A stretch of 64,000 nucleotides of DNA from Lichenihabitans psoromatis (GCF_004323635.1 NZ_CP036515.1:806001-870000); one strand, 5' to 3'; counted from the first letter of the stretch, positions 34,457 through 44,174 are shown. Notes: generated from the sequence alone by a model not told the origin. Made by a program: numbers and translations.

Positions 34457-36148
34457 TCAAGCCGGGCCGGCCTGTCGCCGAAGTGCTTGCTCGCGAATTT
34501 GGCTCAGCGACAGGCCAGGCGTGATCGCATCCGCATCGATCTTAAGATGGACGATACTCGGCATTTCGGAGGCACGCGCTGCCTCGAAAGCAGCCGGAAA
34601 GTCGGCCGTCCGCTCGACTGTGACGCCATAGCCGCCGAACGCCCGCGCATAGGCCGCAAAATCCGGATTGCGCAGATCGGTGGCCGAAACGCGACCCGGA
34701 AACTCACGCTCCTGATGCATGCGGATCGTGCCGTAGCTGCCGTTATCGGCAATGATCGTCACGATCGGCAAGCCATATTGGACCGCGGTTGCGAAATCCT
34801 GTCCGTTCATCAGGAAGTCCCCATCCCCATTGATCGACAGCACGAGGCGATTCGGGTGAAGCCGCTGCATCGCAACGGCAGCCGGGATGCCATAGCCCAT
34901 CGAGGCGGAGGTCGGCGCGATGTGGCTGGCGAAATGACGAAACCGGTAGAAGCGATGAATCCAAGCGGCGTAATTGCCCGCACCGTTGCAGAGAATCGTG
35001 TCGGTCGGGACGTGGTCGCGCAACCACACCATCACGGCTCCGAGATTGACATCGCCAGGCTGCGGGGTCGGCACCTCCGACCAGGCGAGATAATCCCGAT
35101 GCGCGTCAGCCGTCGCCTCGCGCCATGACGACACCTGTTTAGGTTGCAGGCGATCGAGCGCTGCTGCGAAGCGAACCGGGGTCGCATGGATCGCAAGATC
35201 GGGACGGAACACGCGCCCGAATTCGGACGGCTCGGCATAGATATGGACCAGCGTCCGCTCGGCCGATGGCGGGTCGAACAGCGTGTAGCCCTGGGAGGGA
35301 ATTTCGCCGAAGCGGCCGCCGCAGAGCAGCACGAGATCGGCGGCCTTGACGCGGGCGATCAGCATGGGGTTGGGCGCGAGGCCGACATCCCCGGCATAAT
35401 TGGGATGCAGCGCATCGAACAAAGGCGCGCGGCGGTAGCTGGTCGCGACCGGCAGGTCGAAACGCTCGGCGAACCGCTGCACGGCCGCGCAGGCCTCCGG
35501 CGTCCATCGCGTGCCGCCGAGGATCACGAGCGGCCGTGCGGCGCGGGCCAGAAGCGCCTCGAGCGCGTCGAGATCCTCGTGCCCGGGCGCCGTCTCAACC
35601 GCGCGATAAGGCGGAGCAGCCTCGAGCGACACGCGTTCGTTCAGCATGTCCTTCGGGAGGCTCACGACCACCGGACCGGGGCGTCCGCTTAGCGCGGCCC
35701 CGAAGGCCCGATTGACGATTTCGGGCACTCGAGACGCCTCGTCGATCTCCACCGTGAGTTTGGTCATCGAGCCGAATACGGCCTTATAGTCGAGTTCCTG
35801 AAACGCCTCGCGCCCCCGGACGCCGCGTTCGACCTGCCCGACGAACATGATCATCGGGGTGGAGTCCTGGTTGGCGATATGGATCCCCGCCGACGCATTG
35901 GTGGCGCCGGGGCCGCGCGTGACGAAACAGACGCCGGGCCGACCTGTCGCCTTGCCGACAGCCTCCGCCATCATGGCGGCGCCGCCTTCCTGGCGGCAGA
36001 CCGTCACCGTGATGGCGCGATCCCGAAATGCGTCGAGCACGCCGAGAAAACTTTCGCCCGGCACGCAGAAGACATGCTCGACCCCATTGGCGATCAAGAG
36101 ATCGACCAGGACCTCGGCGGCGGTTCGGCTGTTGGCGGCGTTCAACAT
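34457..36148 (-). CDS. Thiamine-pyrophosphate-dependent enzyme (acetolactate-synthase-like)
   Basis: This 563-residue three-domain TPP enzyme has the catalytic-glutamate region CRQEGGAAMMAEAVGKATG, the central domain (ARPLVILGGTRWTPEAC) and the TPP/Mg motif INGDGDFLMNGQDFATAVQYG. It resembles catabolic or orphan acetolactate synthase-like proteins rather than the anabolic IlvB, and no small regulatory subunit gene is adjacent. The product could be acetolactate, an aldehyde or another acyloin. It is divergent from the ACP-ligase-ketoreductase trio, sharing a 182-bp promoter region, which hints at a joint role. Confidence 0.85.
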   Translation of the reverse strand: MLNAANSRTAAEVLVDLLIANGVEHVFCVPGESFLGVLDAFRDRAITVTVCRQEGGAAMMAEAVGKATGRPGVCFVTRGPGATNASAGIHIANQDSTPMIMFVGQVERGVRGREAFQELDYKAVFGSMTKLTVEIDEASRVPEIVNRAFGAALSGRPGPVVVSLPKDMLNERVSLEAAPPYRAVETAPGHEDLDALEALLARAARPLVILGGTRWTPEACAAVQRFAERFDLPVATSYRRAPLFDALHPNYAGDVGLAPNPMLIARVKAADLVLLCGGRFGEIPSQGYTLFDPPSAERTLVHIYAEPSEFGRVFRPDLAIHATPVRFAAALDRLQPKQVSSWREATADAHRDYLAWSEVPTPQPGDVNLGAVMVWLRDHVPTDTILCNGAGNYAAWIHRFYRFRHFASHIAPTSASMGYGIPAAVAMQRLHPNRLVLSINGDGDFLMNGQDFATAVQYGLPIVTIIADNGSYGTIRMHQEREFPGRVSATDLRNPDFAAYARAFGGYGVTVERTADFPAAFEAARASEMPSIVHLKIDADAITPGLSLSQIREQALRRQAGPA

Positions 36149-36330
36149 CGCAATCTCGTCCTCTCAGCGCATCATACAAGATTGCGTCGAAACACAACGG
36201 CGACGCGCTTCAAAGACGACACATGCCTCACGCGGACAGATATTCGCTTCACCATGTCGGGCAAACCGTGTTGTTGGCCCCGTGCTGATGCAGTATAGAC
36301 AATGTTAACAAAACCTTAGGCGATGCTTCC

Positions 36331-36576
36331 ATGTCAGTACGGCCGACCATCCTGGCTCAAATCGAGCAGGTTGCCTCCGAGCATAAGAAAACCCTCGTGC
36401 CGCTCACCGACGACACGGTTCTGCTGGAATCCGGTCTCGATTCGCTGTGTTTCGCGATTCTCGTAGCGCGCCTCGAAGATCACCTCGGCTACGACCCATT
36501 TACGGCGTCGGACGACGTTTATTTTCCCGTGACGCTGGGCGACTTCGTCAAGTTCTACGACGATGGGCACCACTAA
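36331..36576 (+). CDS. Free-standing acyl carrier protein
   Basis: This 81-residue acidic protein has the phosphopantetheine attachment motif LLESGLDSLCFAIL with the modified Ser at about residue 38, and the usual four-helix pattern. It is unlike the housekeeping AcpP, whose motif would be GADSLD with fab genes adjacent. The next gene starts 14 bp inside it, so the ligase is translationally coupled and probably loads this carrier. It forms a three-gene unit with the ligase and ketoreductase. Confidence 0.85.
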   Translation: MSVRPTILAQIEQVASEHKKTLVPLTDDTVLLESGLDSLCFAILVARLEDHLGYDPFTASDDVYFPVTLGDFVKFYDDGHH

Positions 36577-38002
36577 GCCCGCAAGCCTTCGCGACGCGCT
36601 GCGTCGGAGCGGACCGCCCGACGATGCGGCGCTGCTCGGAGCCGATGCGCGCGTACCGCTGACCGCGATCGCGACCGGCACCTGCTTCGACCACGATCCC
36701 GCTTTATTGGCGGGTCGCTCCATCATGCTGATCACGCGCACGCAATCGACGGCGGCCCTGGCGATGCTCGATTGCGACGGACTGGTGCGCCGCATGGTTT
36801 TGTGCCCGCCCGATCTCGATCCCGCCCACATGCGCTCGGTGATGGCCGACGCGGAAGTCGACACGATCGTGACCGACCGCGAGGTCGCGACCTTCAATGG
36901 CCTCGGGGTCAATGCCATCGTGCGTTGCGGCACCATGCTGCATCCCGCCGATTGGGACCGGATCACTGCGACCGCGCCGCACGTCTCGACCGAGTGGGTG
37001 ATGGCGACCTCCGGCACGTCGGGCCTGCCGAAACTCGTCGTCCACGACATTGCGGCGCTCACCGGCGCGATCGCATCTTCGGTGGGTCAGACCCAGCAGG
37101 TCGTCTGGGGCACCTTCTACGACATCCGGCGCTATGGCGGCCTGCAGATCTTTTTGCGCGCCATCCTCGGAGGCCGGTCGCTGGTTCTTTCGCAGGCCGG
37201 CGAACCCTTGATCGATCATCTGACGCGCCTGAACGCGGCCGGGATCACCCATCTTTCGGGAACGCCGTCGCATTGGCGCAAGGTCCTGATGTCGGCCGAA
37301 GCCGCGATCATCGCACCGACTTACGTCCGCCTGTCGGGCGAGATCGCCGATCAGGCCGTCCTCGACAGCCTCGGCGAAACCTTCCCGGGCGCCAAGGTCG
37401 GCCATGCCTATGCGTCGACCGAGGCGGGTGTTGGCTTCGAGGTCAACGATGGCCTCGAGGGCTTTCCAGCAGCGCTGCTCGACGCGACGGGGGGCGCCCT
37501 CGCGATGCGGATCGAGGACGGCTCGCTCCGCATGAAATCGAACCGGATGGCGAGCCGCTACCTCGGCGCCGACCCGCCGACCCTGATCGACCCCGACGGG
37601 TTCGTCGATACCGGCGACATGATCGAGCGGCGCGGTGACCGCTGTTATTTCGTCGGGCGACGCGGCGGCATCATCAATGTCGGCGGCCTGAAGGTGCATC
37701 CCGAGGAGATCGAGGCGGTCATCAACCGGCACGATCAAGTCCGCATGTCGCTCGTGAAAAGCCGCCGCAGCCCGATCACGGGCGGGATCGTGGTGGCCGA
37801 GGTGGTCCTCATCGACGCTGCACTCGATGAAGGGACGGTGCGCGACGCGATTATCGCGACCTGCCGCGCCAGCCTGCCGCCCCATAAGGTGCCGGCGATG
37901 GTGCGTTTCGTGACCGCGCTCGAGGTCACGCCCGGCGGTAAGCTGGCCCGCCCCGGCACCGGGGCGGACCCCGCGGGGAACGCCGCAAAGGATCGGGCAT
38001 GA
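36563..38002 (+). CDS. AMP-forming acyl/aryl ligase paired with the ACP
   Basis: This 479-residue member of the adenylate-forming superfamily is somewhat short. It has the phosphate-binding loop WVMATSGTSGLPK, the YASTEAG motif, DTGDM with the hinge region, the GGLKVHPEEIEAVI block and the catalytic lysine in TPGGKLARP. It would activate a carboxylic acid as an adenylate and transfer it to the ACP encoded just upstream. The substrate-binding pocket cannot be read reliably by eye. It overlaps the ACP gene by 14 bp and the ketoreductase gene by ATGA. Confidence 0.85.
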   Translation: MGTTKPASLRDALRRSGPPDDAALLGADARVPLTAIATGTCFDHDPALLAGRSIMLITRTQSTAALAMLDCDGLVRRMVLCPPDLDPAHMRSVMADAEVDTIVTDREVATFNGLGVNAIVRCGTMLHPADWDRITATAPHVSTEWVMATSGTSGLPKLVVHDIAALTGAIASSVGQTQQVVWGTFYDIRRYGGLQIFLRAILGGRSLVLSQAGEPLIDHLTRLNAAGITHLSGTPSHWRKVLMSAEAAIIAPTYVRLSGEIADQAVLDSLGETFPGAKVGHAYASTEAGVGFEVNDGLEGFPAALLDATGGALAMRIEDGSLRMKSNRMASRYLGADPPTLIDPDGFVDTGDMIERRGDRCYFVGRRGGIINVGGLKVHPEEIEAVINRHDQVRMSLVKSRRSPITGGIVVAEVVLIDAALDEGTVRDAIIATCRASLPPHKVPAMVRFVTALEVTPGGKLARPGTGADPAGNAAKDRA

Positions 38003-38754
38003 GCGCGATGTCGAAACCGGCCAGGTCCGTGCTGGTCACGGGGGGGAGCCGCGGGCTCGGGCTCGGCATTGGCCGTCATCTCGCGAGCGAAGGCTATCGC
38101 GTGATCGCGGTGGCGCGCCACGACAGCGAGGATTTCGCGCGCATCCGGGCCGAGGCAACAGCGGCCGGACCGGGCGCCCTGCTGTTCGAGCCCTGTGATC
38201 TTGGTGACATCGACGCTCTCCCGGGGCTCGTGCAGCGCATCCGGCAAGCGGTCGGCCCAATCTATGGTCTCGTCAACAATGCGGCGATCGGGACCGAGGG
38301 TCTCCTGGCCATCATGCACCAGAGCCAGATCGAGACGCTGGTGCGGCTCAACACGCTCTCGCCGATCGTACTGACAAAATATGTCGCTCGGCAGATGATG
38401 TCCGAGCAGGAGGGCCGCATCGTCAACGTGTCGTCGATCATCGCCTCGACCGGCTATAGTGGCCTGTCGGTCTATGGCGCCACCAAGGCCTCGATGCTGG
38501 GGTTCACGCGTTCGCTGGCGCGCGAGGTCGGGCGGCTGGGGATCACGGTCAATGCGGTAGCGCCCGGCTTTATGGACACCGAGATGACGGCCGGTATGGA
38601 CGACGCGCAGCGCCAGCAGGTCGCGCGCCGCAGCGCCTTGCGCCGCCTGCCGGAGATCGAGGATGTGGCCCGGATGGTGGCGTTTCTGATGGGCGAGGGC
38701 GGCCGCAACATCACCGGCACGGTCATGACGGTCGATGCGGGCAACACGGCCTGA
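37999..38754 (+). CDS. FabG-like short-chain dehydrogenase (ketoreductase)
   Basis: This 251-residue classical SDR has the cofactor motif VTGGSRGLGLGIG, NNAAIG, the catalytic Ser in VSSIIAS and YGATK (Tyr and Lys), followed by NAVAPGFMDTEMT. The FabG-like sequence and its coupling to an ACP and a ligase suggest it reduces a beta-keto group on the carrier-bound acyl chain. No ketosynthase is encoded nearby, so the keto substrate must come from elsewhere, possibly from fatty-acid synthesis or the divergent TPP enzyme. It converges on the acyl-CoA synthetase gene with a 6-bp gap. Confidence 0.85.
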   Translation: MSAMSKPARSVLVTGGSRGLGLGIGRHLASEGYRVIAVARHDSEDFARIRAEATAAGPGALLFEPCDLGDIDALPGLVQRIRQAVGPIYGLVNNAAIGTEGLLAIMHQSQIETLVRLNTLSPIVLTKYVARQMMSEQEGRIVNVSSIIASTGYSGLSVYGATKASMLGFTRSLAREVGRLGITVNAVAPGFMDTEMTAGMDDAQRQQVARRSALRRLPEIEDVARMVAFLMGEGGRNITGTVMTVDAGNTA

Positions 38755-38760
38755 CGTCTC

Positions 38761-40587
38761 TCAGAGGCGAAGCTCGCCGCGGGCGATACGGGCCTGAAGC
38801 GGGACATCGAGCGGCACGTAGGCGCCCTGCGCCATGTCGTCGAACAGCAGCGGATCCTGTACGAGCGCGGGATCGAACCCCGCTGTCGCGAGCGCAACCG
38901 TCTTCTGCTTGAAGGTTTCGGTCATCTCGAAACGCGCGCAGAGCCGCAGGAAGAGCGGCCGCGCATAGGCGGGCAAGAGCGTGCCGAGATGCTGCCGCAA
39001 GTCGGCCGATTCGAAGTCTGGCGTCACGACCAGAGCCGCCATCCCGGCCCGGCCATCATGATGCGGGACGGCGACGCCGAACACCACGGCATCGACGATA
39101 CCCGGACAGGAGGCGATGGCGGCCGCCACCTCGGTGGTGGCGACGTTCTCGCCTTTCCAACGGAACGTGTCGCCGAGCCGGTCCACGAAGGTGAAGAAAC
39201 CTTGCCGATCCATTCGCATCAGATCGCCGGTGCGGAACCAGGCATCGCCCGGCTTGAACACGTCGCGCAGCACCTTGCGGTCAGTGTCCTCCACGTTGGT
39301 ATAGCCCTCGAATCGACCCGCACGGGCGACCTCGTCGGCCGAGATCCGGCCGATCGCCTCGCCCGGCTCGTCGCGCGCGCAGCGGAGACAGAAACCCGTC
39401 TCGTCCCGCAGCGGAAGACCGGTCGACGGATCGTGTTTGACGATGGCGGCCGGGAACCGCGCCGCCATGAAGGACGGGATGCGGCCGATCGCGCCGGGCT
39501 TGCCCTCGACATTGTAGAGCGAAAAATTACCCTCTGTGGCGGCATAGAATTCGAGGATCTGCGGAATCGCGAAACGGCTCTTGAACGGCTCCCACACGTC
39601 AACCCGCAAGCCGTTGCCGCAGACCATCCGTAGCCGGTGATCCCCCTCATGGCCGGACGGCGGGGCCTTGACGAGATAGCGGCAGAGTTCGCCGATATAC
39701 TGGAACAGCGTGCAGTCCCAGCGCTGGATCTCGTCCCAAAATCGGGTCACCGAGAATCGTTCGGCGATCACGACTGAGCCACCGTTGACCAGCACCGACC
39801 CGGTCGCCACGATGCCGCCGACGCTGTGGTAGAGCGGAAGACAATCGTACATGCGGTCTAGCGGCGTGGTCATCATCATGCCGGCGAACCAATGGCTCCA
39901 CATCATCACGCGGTGATGGCTGACGCGCGCGGCTTTCGGCAGGCCGGTCGTGCCCGAGGTGTAGATGAGCAGCGCCGGATCCGCTGTGGTGACGCCGCCC
40001 CGCTCGACTTCGCTGAGCGGCTCACCCGACCGGCCGAGCAGATCGAGATCGAGCCGCGGCAGCGCCGCATCAGCATCGCCATGCAGCCAAACCACGGGAG
40101 CAAGACCGGCGGGCAGCAGCGACGCGGCTCCCTGCCAGGATGGCAGCAGCTCCGCCGCCACGATCGCATGGGCCGGCGCGGCCGCCGCGACGCTATGCGC
40201 CAAGGCGGCCCCCGTGAGATGCGTGTTGAGCAGCGCCACGACCCCGCCGACGCGACTGATGCCGATCCAAGCCGCGAGATATTCGGGGCGGTTCGGCATC
40301 AAGAGCGCGACCCTCTCGCCGGGCCTGATGCCCTGCGCCAGCGCCCATCGGGCGTAGCGGGCCGAGCCGTCGGCCAGTTGCCGGAACGTGTAACTCTCCC
40401 GATCGGACAGAACCGCCGGCGCATCGCCATGGATCGACGCGAGTTCCGCCACGACATCCCCGAACACGCGGTCGGGACGCTGGTCCACCTGAGCCGCCAT
40501 GGCCAAGGCCGCGACCCAGCGGTCGAGCGTCGATGGCGGTTCGGCGGCGGTGCCCTCGGCTGAATCAGTGCTGGCGGTCGAGATCAT
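38761..40587 (-). CDS. Long-chain acyl-CoA synthetase (FATP/FadD6-like)
   Basis: This 608-residue AMP-forming ligase has the motif LIYTSGTTGLPKAARVSH, the FATP-type sequence YDCLPLYHSVGG, EFYAATEGNFSLYN, WFRTGDLMRMDRQGFFTFVDRLGDTFRWKGENVATTEV and the end lysine in FKQKTVAL. These are hallmarks of the fatty-acid transport protein/very-long-chain acyl-CoA synthetase branch. It activates fatty acids to CoA thioesters at the membrane. It is convergent with the ACP-ligase-ketoreductase unit, whose product it could extend or recycle. Confidence 0.9.
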   Translation of the reverse strand: MISTASTDSAEGTAAEPPSTLDRWVAALAMAAQVDQRPDRVFGDVVAELASIHGDAPAVLSDRESYTFRQLADGSARYARWALAQGIRPGERVALLMPNRPEYLAAWIGISRVGGVVALLNTHLTGAALAHSVAAAAPAHAIVAAELLPSWQGAASLLPAGLAPVVWLHGDADAALPRLDLDLLGRSGEPLSEVERGGVTTADPALLIYTSGTTGLPKAARVSHHRVMMWSHWFAGMMMTTPLDRMYDCLPLYHSVGGIVATGSVLVNGGSVVIAERFSVTRFWDEIQRWDCTLFQYIGELCRYLVKAPPSGHEGDHRLRMVCGNGLRVDVWEPFKSRFAIPQILEFYAATEGNFSLYNVEGKPGAIGRIPSFMAARFPAAIVKHDPSTGLPLRDETGFCLRCARDEPGEAIGRISADEVARAGRFEGYTNVEDTDRKVLRDVFKPGDAWFRTGDLMRMDRQGFFTFVDRLGDTFRWKGENVATTEVAAAIASCPGIVDAVVFGVAVPHHDGRAGMAALVVTPDFESADLRQHLGTLLPAYARPLFLRLCARFEMTETFKQKTVALATAGFDPALVQDPLLFDDMAQGAYVPLDVPLQARIARGELRL

Positions 40588-40845
40588 TGAGACATCCGTC
40601 GGTCGAGGCGTCGATCTTGACCGGTGAGCCTTAAGACGACGTCTCGATCGGCCGACCAGCCGTCTGCGGCGTCATCCCGCGTCGCTCGATACCGTAACTT
40701 AACGATAGTGACGCGACACACGACAGCTCGATCGAAAGTAACGCTTGTTTCGGTAGGATGGCGTAGGGGTCGGGTCATCGGCACGCGCGTCCGAAACGAC
40801 AAGCGCGGCCGGGATGGCGGATCACCCCCCGACAGGATTCTTCCG

Positions 40846-42141
40846 ATGCGGAACGAAACGATTGCGATCCACGGCGGGTTCGACAACGATCCGGCCACCA
40901 AGGCGGTCGCGGTGCCGATCTATCAGAACGTCGCCTATACGTTCGACTCGGCCGATCATGGCGCCGCCCTGTTCAATCTCGAAACCGACGGCTTCCGGTA
41001 TAGCCGCATTAGCAACCCGACCGTCGCGGTGCTGGAGAAGCGCGTCGCCGAACTCGAAGGCGGCATCGCGGCCCTGGCGGTCGCGACCGGTCAGGCGGCG
41101 CTCCACTATGCCTTCGTCAACGCGGCCGACCACGGCGGCAATATCGTCTCGGTGCCGCAACTTTATGGCACCACCCACACGCTGCTGGCCCACGTGCTGC
41201 CGCGTCAAGGCATCCACGGCCGGTTCGCGGCCTCCGACCAAGCCGCCGATCTCGAGGCGCTGATCGACGACGACACGCGTGCGGTGTTTTGCGAGAGCAT
41301 CGGCAACCCGGCCGGCAATATTGCCGATATCGAGGCCATCGCGGCCGCAGCGCACCGCCACGGCGTGCCGCTGATCGTCGACAACACGGTCGCGACCCCC
41401 ATCCTGCTGCGACCGCTCGATTACGGCGCCGACATCGTGGTCGAGTCGCTCACCAAATTCATGGGCGGCCATGGCACAACCATGGGTGGCGCCATCATCG
41501 ATGGCGGCCGCTTCGATTGGGTCGCCAATGCCAAGCGCTTCCCCGCCTTCACGCAAGCGGACGACTCCTACCACGGGCTCGTCTATGCGGAGCATTTCGG
41601 CAGAAGCGCCTTCGTGGCGCGCTGCCGGAGCGTCTATCAGCGGACCACCGGCGCCGTGTTGGCGCCGATGAGCGCCTTTCTGCTGTTGCAAGGCATCGAA
41701 ACGGTGGCGCTCAGGATGGAGCGGCATGTCGAAAATGGGCGGAAGGTCGCCGAGTTCCTGGTGAAGGATCCGCGCGTCGACTGGGTCAGCTATGCCGGCT
41801 TCGCCGACAGCCCCTATCATGCGCTTGCGCTGAAATATCTCGGCGGCCAGGGCTCCTCGCTCATGACGTTCGGGGTCAGGGGCGGCCTCGAGGCCGGCAA
41901 ACGGTTCTACGACGCGCTGGGCCTCATCAAGCGCCTCGTCAACATCGGCGACGCAAAGTCGCTCGCCTGCCATCCGGCCTCGACGACGCACCGCCAGATG
42001 ACGCTCGACGAGCAGCGCGGGGCTGGCGTTCGCCCGGAGATGATCCGTCTCAGCATCGGGATCGAGCATATCGACGACATTCTCGAGGATCTCGACCAAG
42101 CGCTGGGCGCGACCGCCAATGCAGCCCGTCTTGCGCGTTGA
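40846..42141 (+). CDS. metY: O-acetylhomoserine aminocarboxypropyltransferase (sulfhydrylase)
   Basis: This 431-residue PLP enzyme of the Cys/Met metabolism family forms homocysteine from O-acylhomoserine and sulfide. The PLP lysine is about residue 204 in ESLTKFMGGHG. The N-terminus ETIAIHGGFDNDPATKAVAVPIYQ and the RYSRISNPTV block are typical of MetY. The ATG at 40846 begins the conserved sequence; an open frame reaches up to 40624 but is not family-like. It is followed 14 bp later by a homoserine acyltransferase gene, so the pair does the two steps of direct sulfhydrylation. No SAM riboswitch was recognised in the leader. Confidence 0.94.
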   Translation: MRNETIAIHGGFDNDPATKAVAVPIYQNVAYTFDSADHGAALFNLETDGFRYSRISNPTVAVLEKRVAELEGGIAALAVATGQAALHYAFVNAADHGGNIVSVPQLYGTTHTLLAHVLPRQGIHGRFAASDQAADLEALIDDDTRAVFCESIGNPAGNIADIEAIAAAAHRHGVPLIVDNTVATPILLRPLDYGADIVVESLTKFMGGHGTTMGGAIIDGGRFDWVANAKRFPAFTQADDSYHGLVYAEHFGRSAFVARCRSVYQRTTGAVLAPMSAFLLLQGIETVALRMERHVENGRKVAEFLVKDPRVDWVSYAGFADSPYHALALKYLGGQGSSLMTFGVRGGLEAGKRFYDALGLIKRLVNIGDAKSLACHPASTTHRQMTLDEQRGAGVRPEMIRLSIGIEHIDDILEDLDQALGATANAARLAR

Positions 42142-42155
42142 AGGGAGCCGCGAGA

Positions 42156-43160
42156 GTGCCGCTCTGCCTCGATGATCGTGCCGCCGAGCCGGTCGTTGGT
42201 GGCGTACCGCCTGACGATGTCGGCACGCGTCCGGCGCGGGAGGCCGACGCGGAGCGTCACTGCATCGACATCGGCCTCGTCAACAATATGCCCGATAGTG
42301 CGCTCCTCGCAACCGAGCGACAATTCGCGACTTTACTGGCTGCCGCCAGCGGCCGGCACCGCATCCGCCTGCATCGCTTGTCTCTGCCGACCGTCGCACG
42401 CGGCGACGCCGCCGCCGCGCATATCCAGCAGCATTACGTGCCGTTCGAGCGGCTGGCGGACCGGCCGCTTCGCGCCCTGATCGTGACCGGATGCGAGCCG
42501 CGCGCCGCCTCCCTACGTGACGAGCCCTATTGGGACAGCCTGAGACATCTCGTCGATTGGGCGGAACGCAACACCGTCTCGACTCTCTGGTCCTGCCTCG
42601 CGGCGCATGCGGCGGTGCTGCACCTCGATGGCATCGAGCGGCGCCCCCTGCCCCATAAACGCTCCGGCGTCTTCGCCTTCGAGCCTGACGGCGACCATCC
42701 CCTGCTGGCTGGCGCCTCGCCTCGGATCGAGGTGCCGCACTCGCGCTTGAACGACATCGCCGCGGCCGACCTTCGCCAGCACGGCTACCAGGTTCTGACC
42801 GCCTCAACCGAAGCCGGCGTCGACTTGTTCGTGCGCCAGGGCCGCAGCGCCTTCGTATTTTTCCAAGGGCATCCGGAATATGAGCCGGATTCCATTGCCC
42901 GCGAGTATCGCCGCGACGTGTCGCGTTTTCTGCGTGGCGAGCGGGCCGACTATCCGGCTCTCCCGCAGCATTATTTCGATCAAGCGACCCGCTTAGCCTT
43001 GGGCGCGTTCGAGCAGCTCGCGATGGCGGATCGCACCGCGCTCGCACTTCGCGACCTGCCGCGTCAGCTCGGGCTGCGCGATGGTTTGGCGGCACAATGG
43101 CAGGCGACCGTCTTGCCGATCTTCCGCAATTGGATCGACGGATTGGCCGAGGCCGTCTGA
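42156..43160 (+). CDS. metA: Homoserine O-acyltransferase (MetA family)
   Basis: This 334-residue MetA-family protein has the N-terminal IDIGLVNNMPDSALLATERQF block, the nucleophile Cys147 in STLWSCLAAHAAV, and His239 and Glu241 in FFQGHPEYE. It transfers an acyl group to homoserine. Whether it uses acetyl-CoA or succinyl-CoA cannot be decided from sequence, but the partner MetY favours O-acetylhomoserine. The GTG at 42156 lies eight bases after GGGAG. It forms an operon with metY. Confidence 0.85.
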   Translation: MPLCLDDRAAEPVVGGVPPDDVGTRPAREADAERHCIDIGLVNNMPDSALLATERQFATLLAAASGRHRIRLHRLSLPTVARGDAAAAHIQQHYVPFERLADRPLRALIVTGCEPRAASLRDEPYWDSLRHLVDWAERNTVSTLWSCLAAHAAVLHLDGIERRPLPHKRSGVFAFEPDGDHPLLAGASPRIEVPHSRLNDIAAADLRQHGYQVLTASTEAGVDLFVRQGRSAFVFFQGHPEYEPDSIAREYRRDVSRFLRGERADYPALPQHYFDQATRLALGAFEQLAMADRTALALRDLPRQLGLRDGLAAQWQATVLPIFRNWIDGLAEAV

Positions 43161-43182
43161 CCGGCGCATCATGGGCCGTGTC

Positions 43183-44034
43183 TTACACGCGCACCTGCAA
43201 GAACCGGCGCTGGTTTCCTTCGAGCGCCACAGCCGTCAGCACGCCGCTCGCAAAGGCTTTGGTGTCGACATTGATGGCATTGGGCCGCACCTCCGGCGTT
43301 TTCACCGGCGTATGGCCGTGAACGATGATTTTTCCGAAATCGAAGGAGGATTTCAGAAAGTCCTCGCGGATCCACACGAGATCCTCCCGGCTCTGCTCAT
43401 CGAGCGGCACGCCCGGTCGTGCTCCGGCATGACAGAAGAAGTAGCGGCCGACCGTGAAACTGAGCCGTGTCGCCTCCAGAAAAGCGCGATGGGATGGGGA
43501 CACGCTGCCGCGCAGCGCCGCCTGCCGGTCACTCGTCCGCATGCGCTGCATGGCACGCGGATCAAGGCCGTAGGAGCGGAGAGTCGCGTCTCCGCCCATG
43601 CCGAGAAAGCGATCGAGACTGGCCGAACCGCGCAGGACTTGGCCGAAAATATCTTCGTGATTGCCCGTCAGCGTGACGATCGGGGTGGCGAAATCACTGC
43701 GCGCCAGCCGGTCGATGACCTCGGCCGATCGCGGTCCCCGATCGATGTAGTCGCCGAGCAGAACCGTGAGCGGCTGATCCACGGGCCGCTCCCGCACGTC
43801 ATCGGCGATTTTGGACACCATCGCGTCGAGCAGGTCGGCGCGGCCATGGATGTCTCCGATCGCATAGACCCGTGTTCCATCCGGCAGCATGGCGTCGGGG
43901 TGATGCCGGTCCACAGCATCAGGATTGGACAGCCTCGCGATCAGCTTGAATGGATTTCCGAAACGCATCAGCACGCCTTTGGTCGAGACCTGTCGACGTC
44001 CAAAGACTCCGAAGGTTGCACCGAAAACACTCAT
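43183..44034 (-). CDS. PPP-type metallophosphoesterase
   Basis: This 283-residue protein has the three phosphoesterase signature motifs AIGDIHGRADLLD, LLGDYIDRGPRS and LTGNHED, with later HAG and VHGHTPV histidines. It belongs to the serine/threonine phosphatase or diadenosine tetraphosphatase-like class with two metal ions. The N-terminal 25 residues are variable and a later ATG at about 43968 is possible as start. It lies between the methionine genes and choX, convergent with metA. The substrate is unknown. Confidence 0.85.
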   Translation of the reverse strand: MSVFGATFGVFGRRQVSTKGVLMRFGNPFKLIARLSNPDAVDRHHPDAMLPDGTRVYAIGDIHGRADLLDAMVSKIADDVRERPVDQPLTVLLGDYIDRGPRSAEVIDRLARSDFATPIVTLTGNHEDIFGQVLRGSASLDRFLGMGGDATLRSYGLDPRAMQRMRTSDRQAALRGSVSPSHRAFLEATRLSFTVGRYFFCHAGARPGVPLDEQSREDLVWIREDFLKSSFDFGKIIVHGHTPVKTPEVRPNAINVDTKAFASGVLTAVALEGNQRRFLQVRV

Positions 44035-44174
44035 CGTGGCCGCGACGCGACACGAAGGGTCGCGGTTATGCTCGTCTTCCGACAGGCGATGACTTAGCCT
44101 TCGCCAGCACGTCGATCAGCGTGCACGATCATTGCATCAGCGTGACGTCAAATAATCGGAACGGGAGAAGGCAT

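Noticed and set aside
40624..40845. N-terminal extension of MetY
   Set aside because: The added 74 residues are Arg-rich and unlike any Cys/Met-family protein. The conserved sequence begins at the ATG at 40846.
40588..40845. Possible SAM riboswitch in the metY leader
   Set aside because: No pseudoknot pattern or conserved core of the SAM-II class could be found by eye, so none is called.
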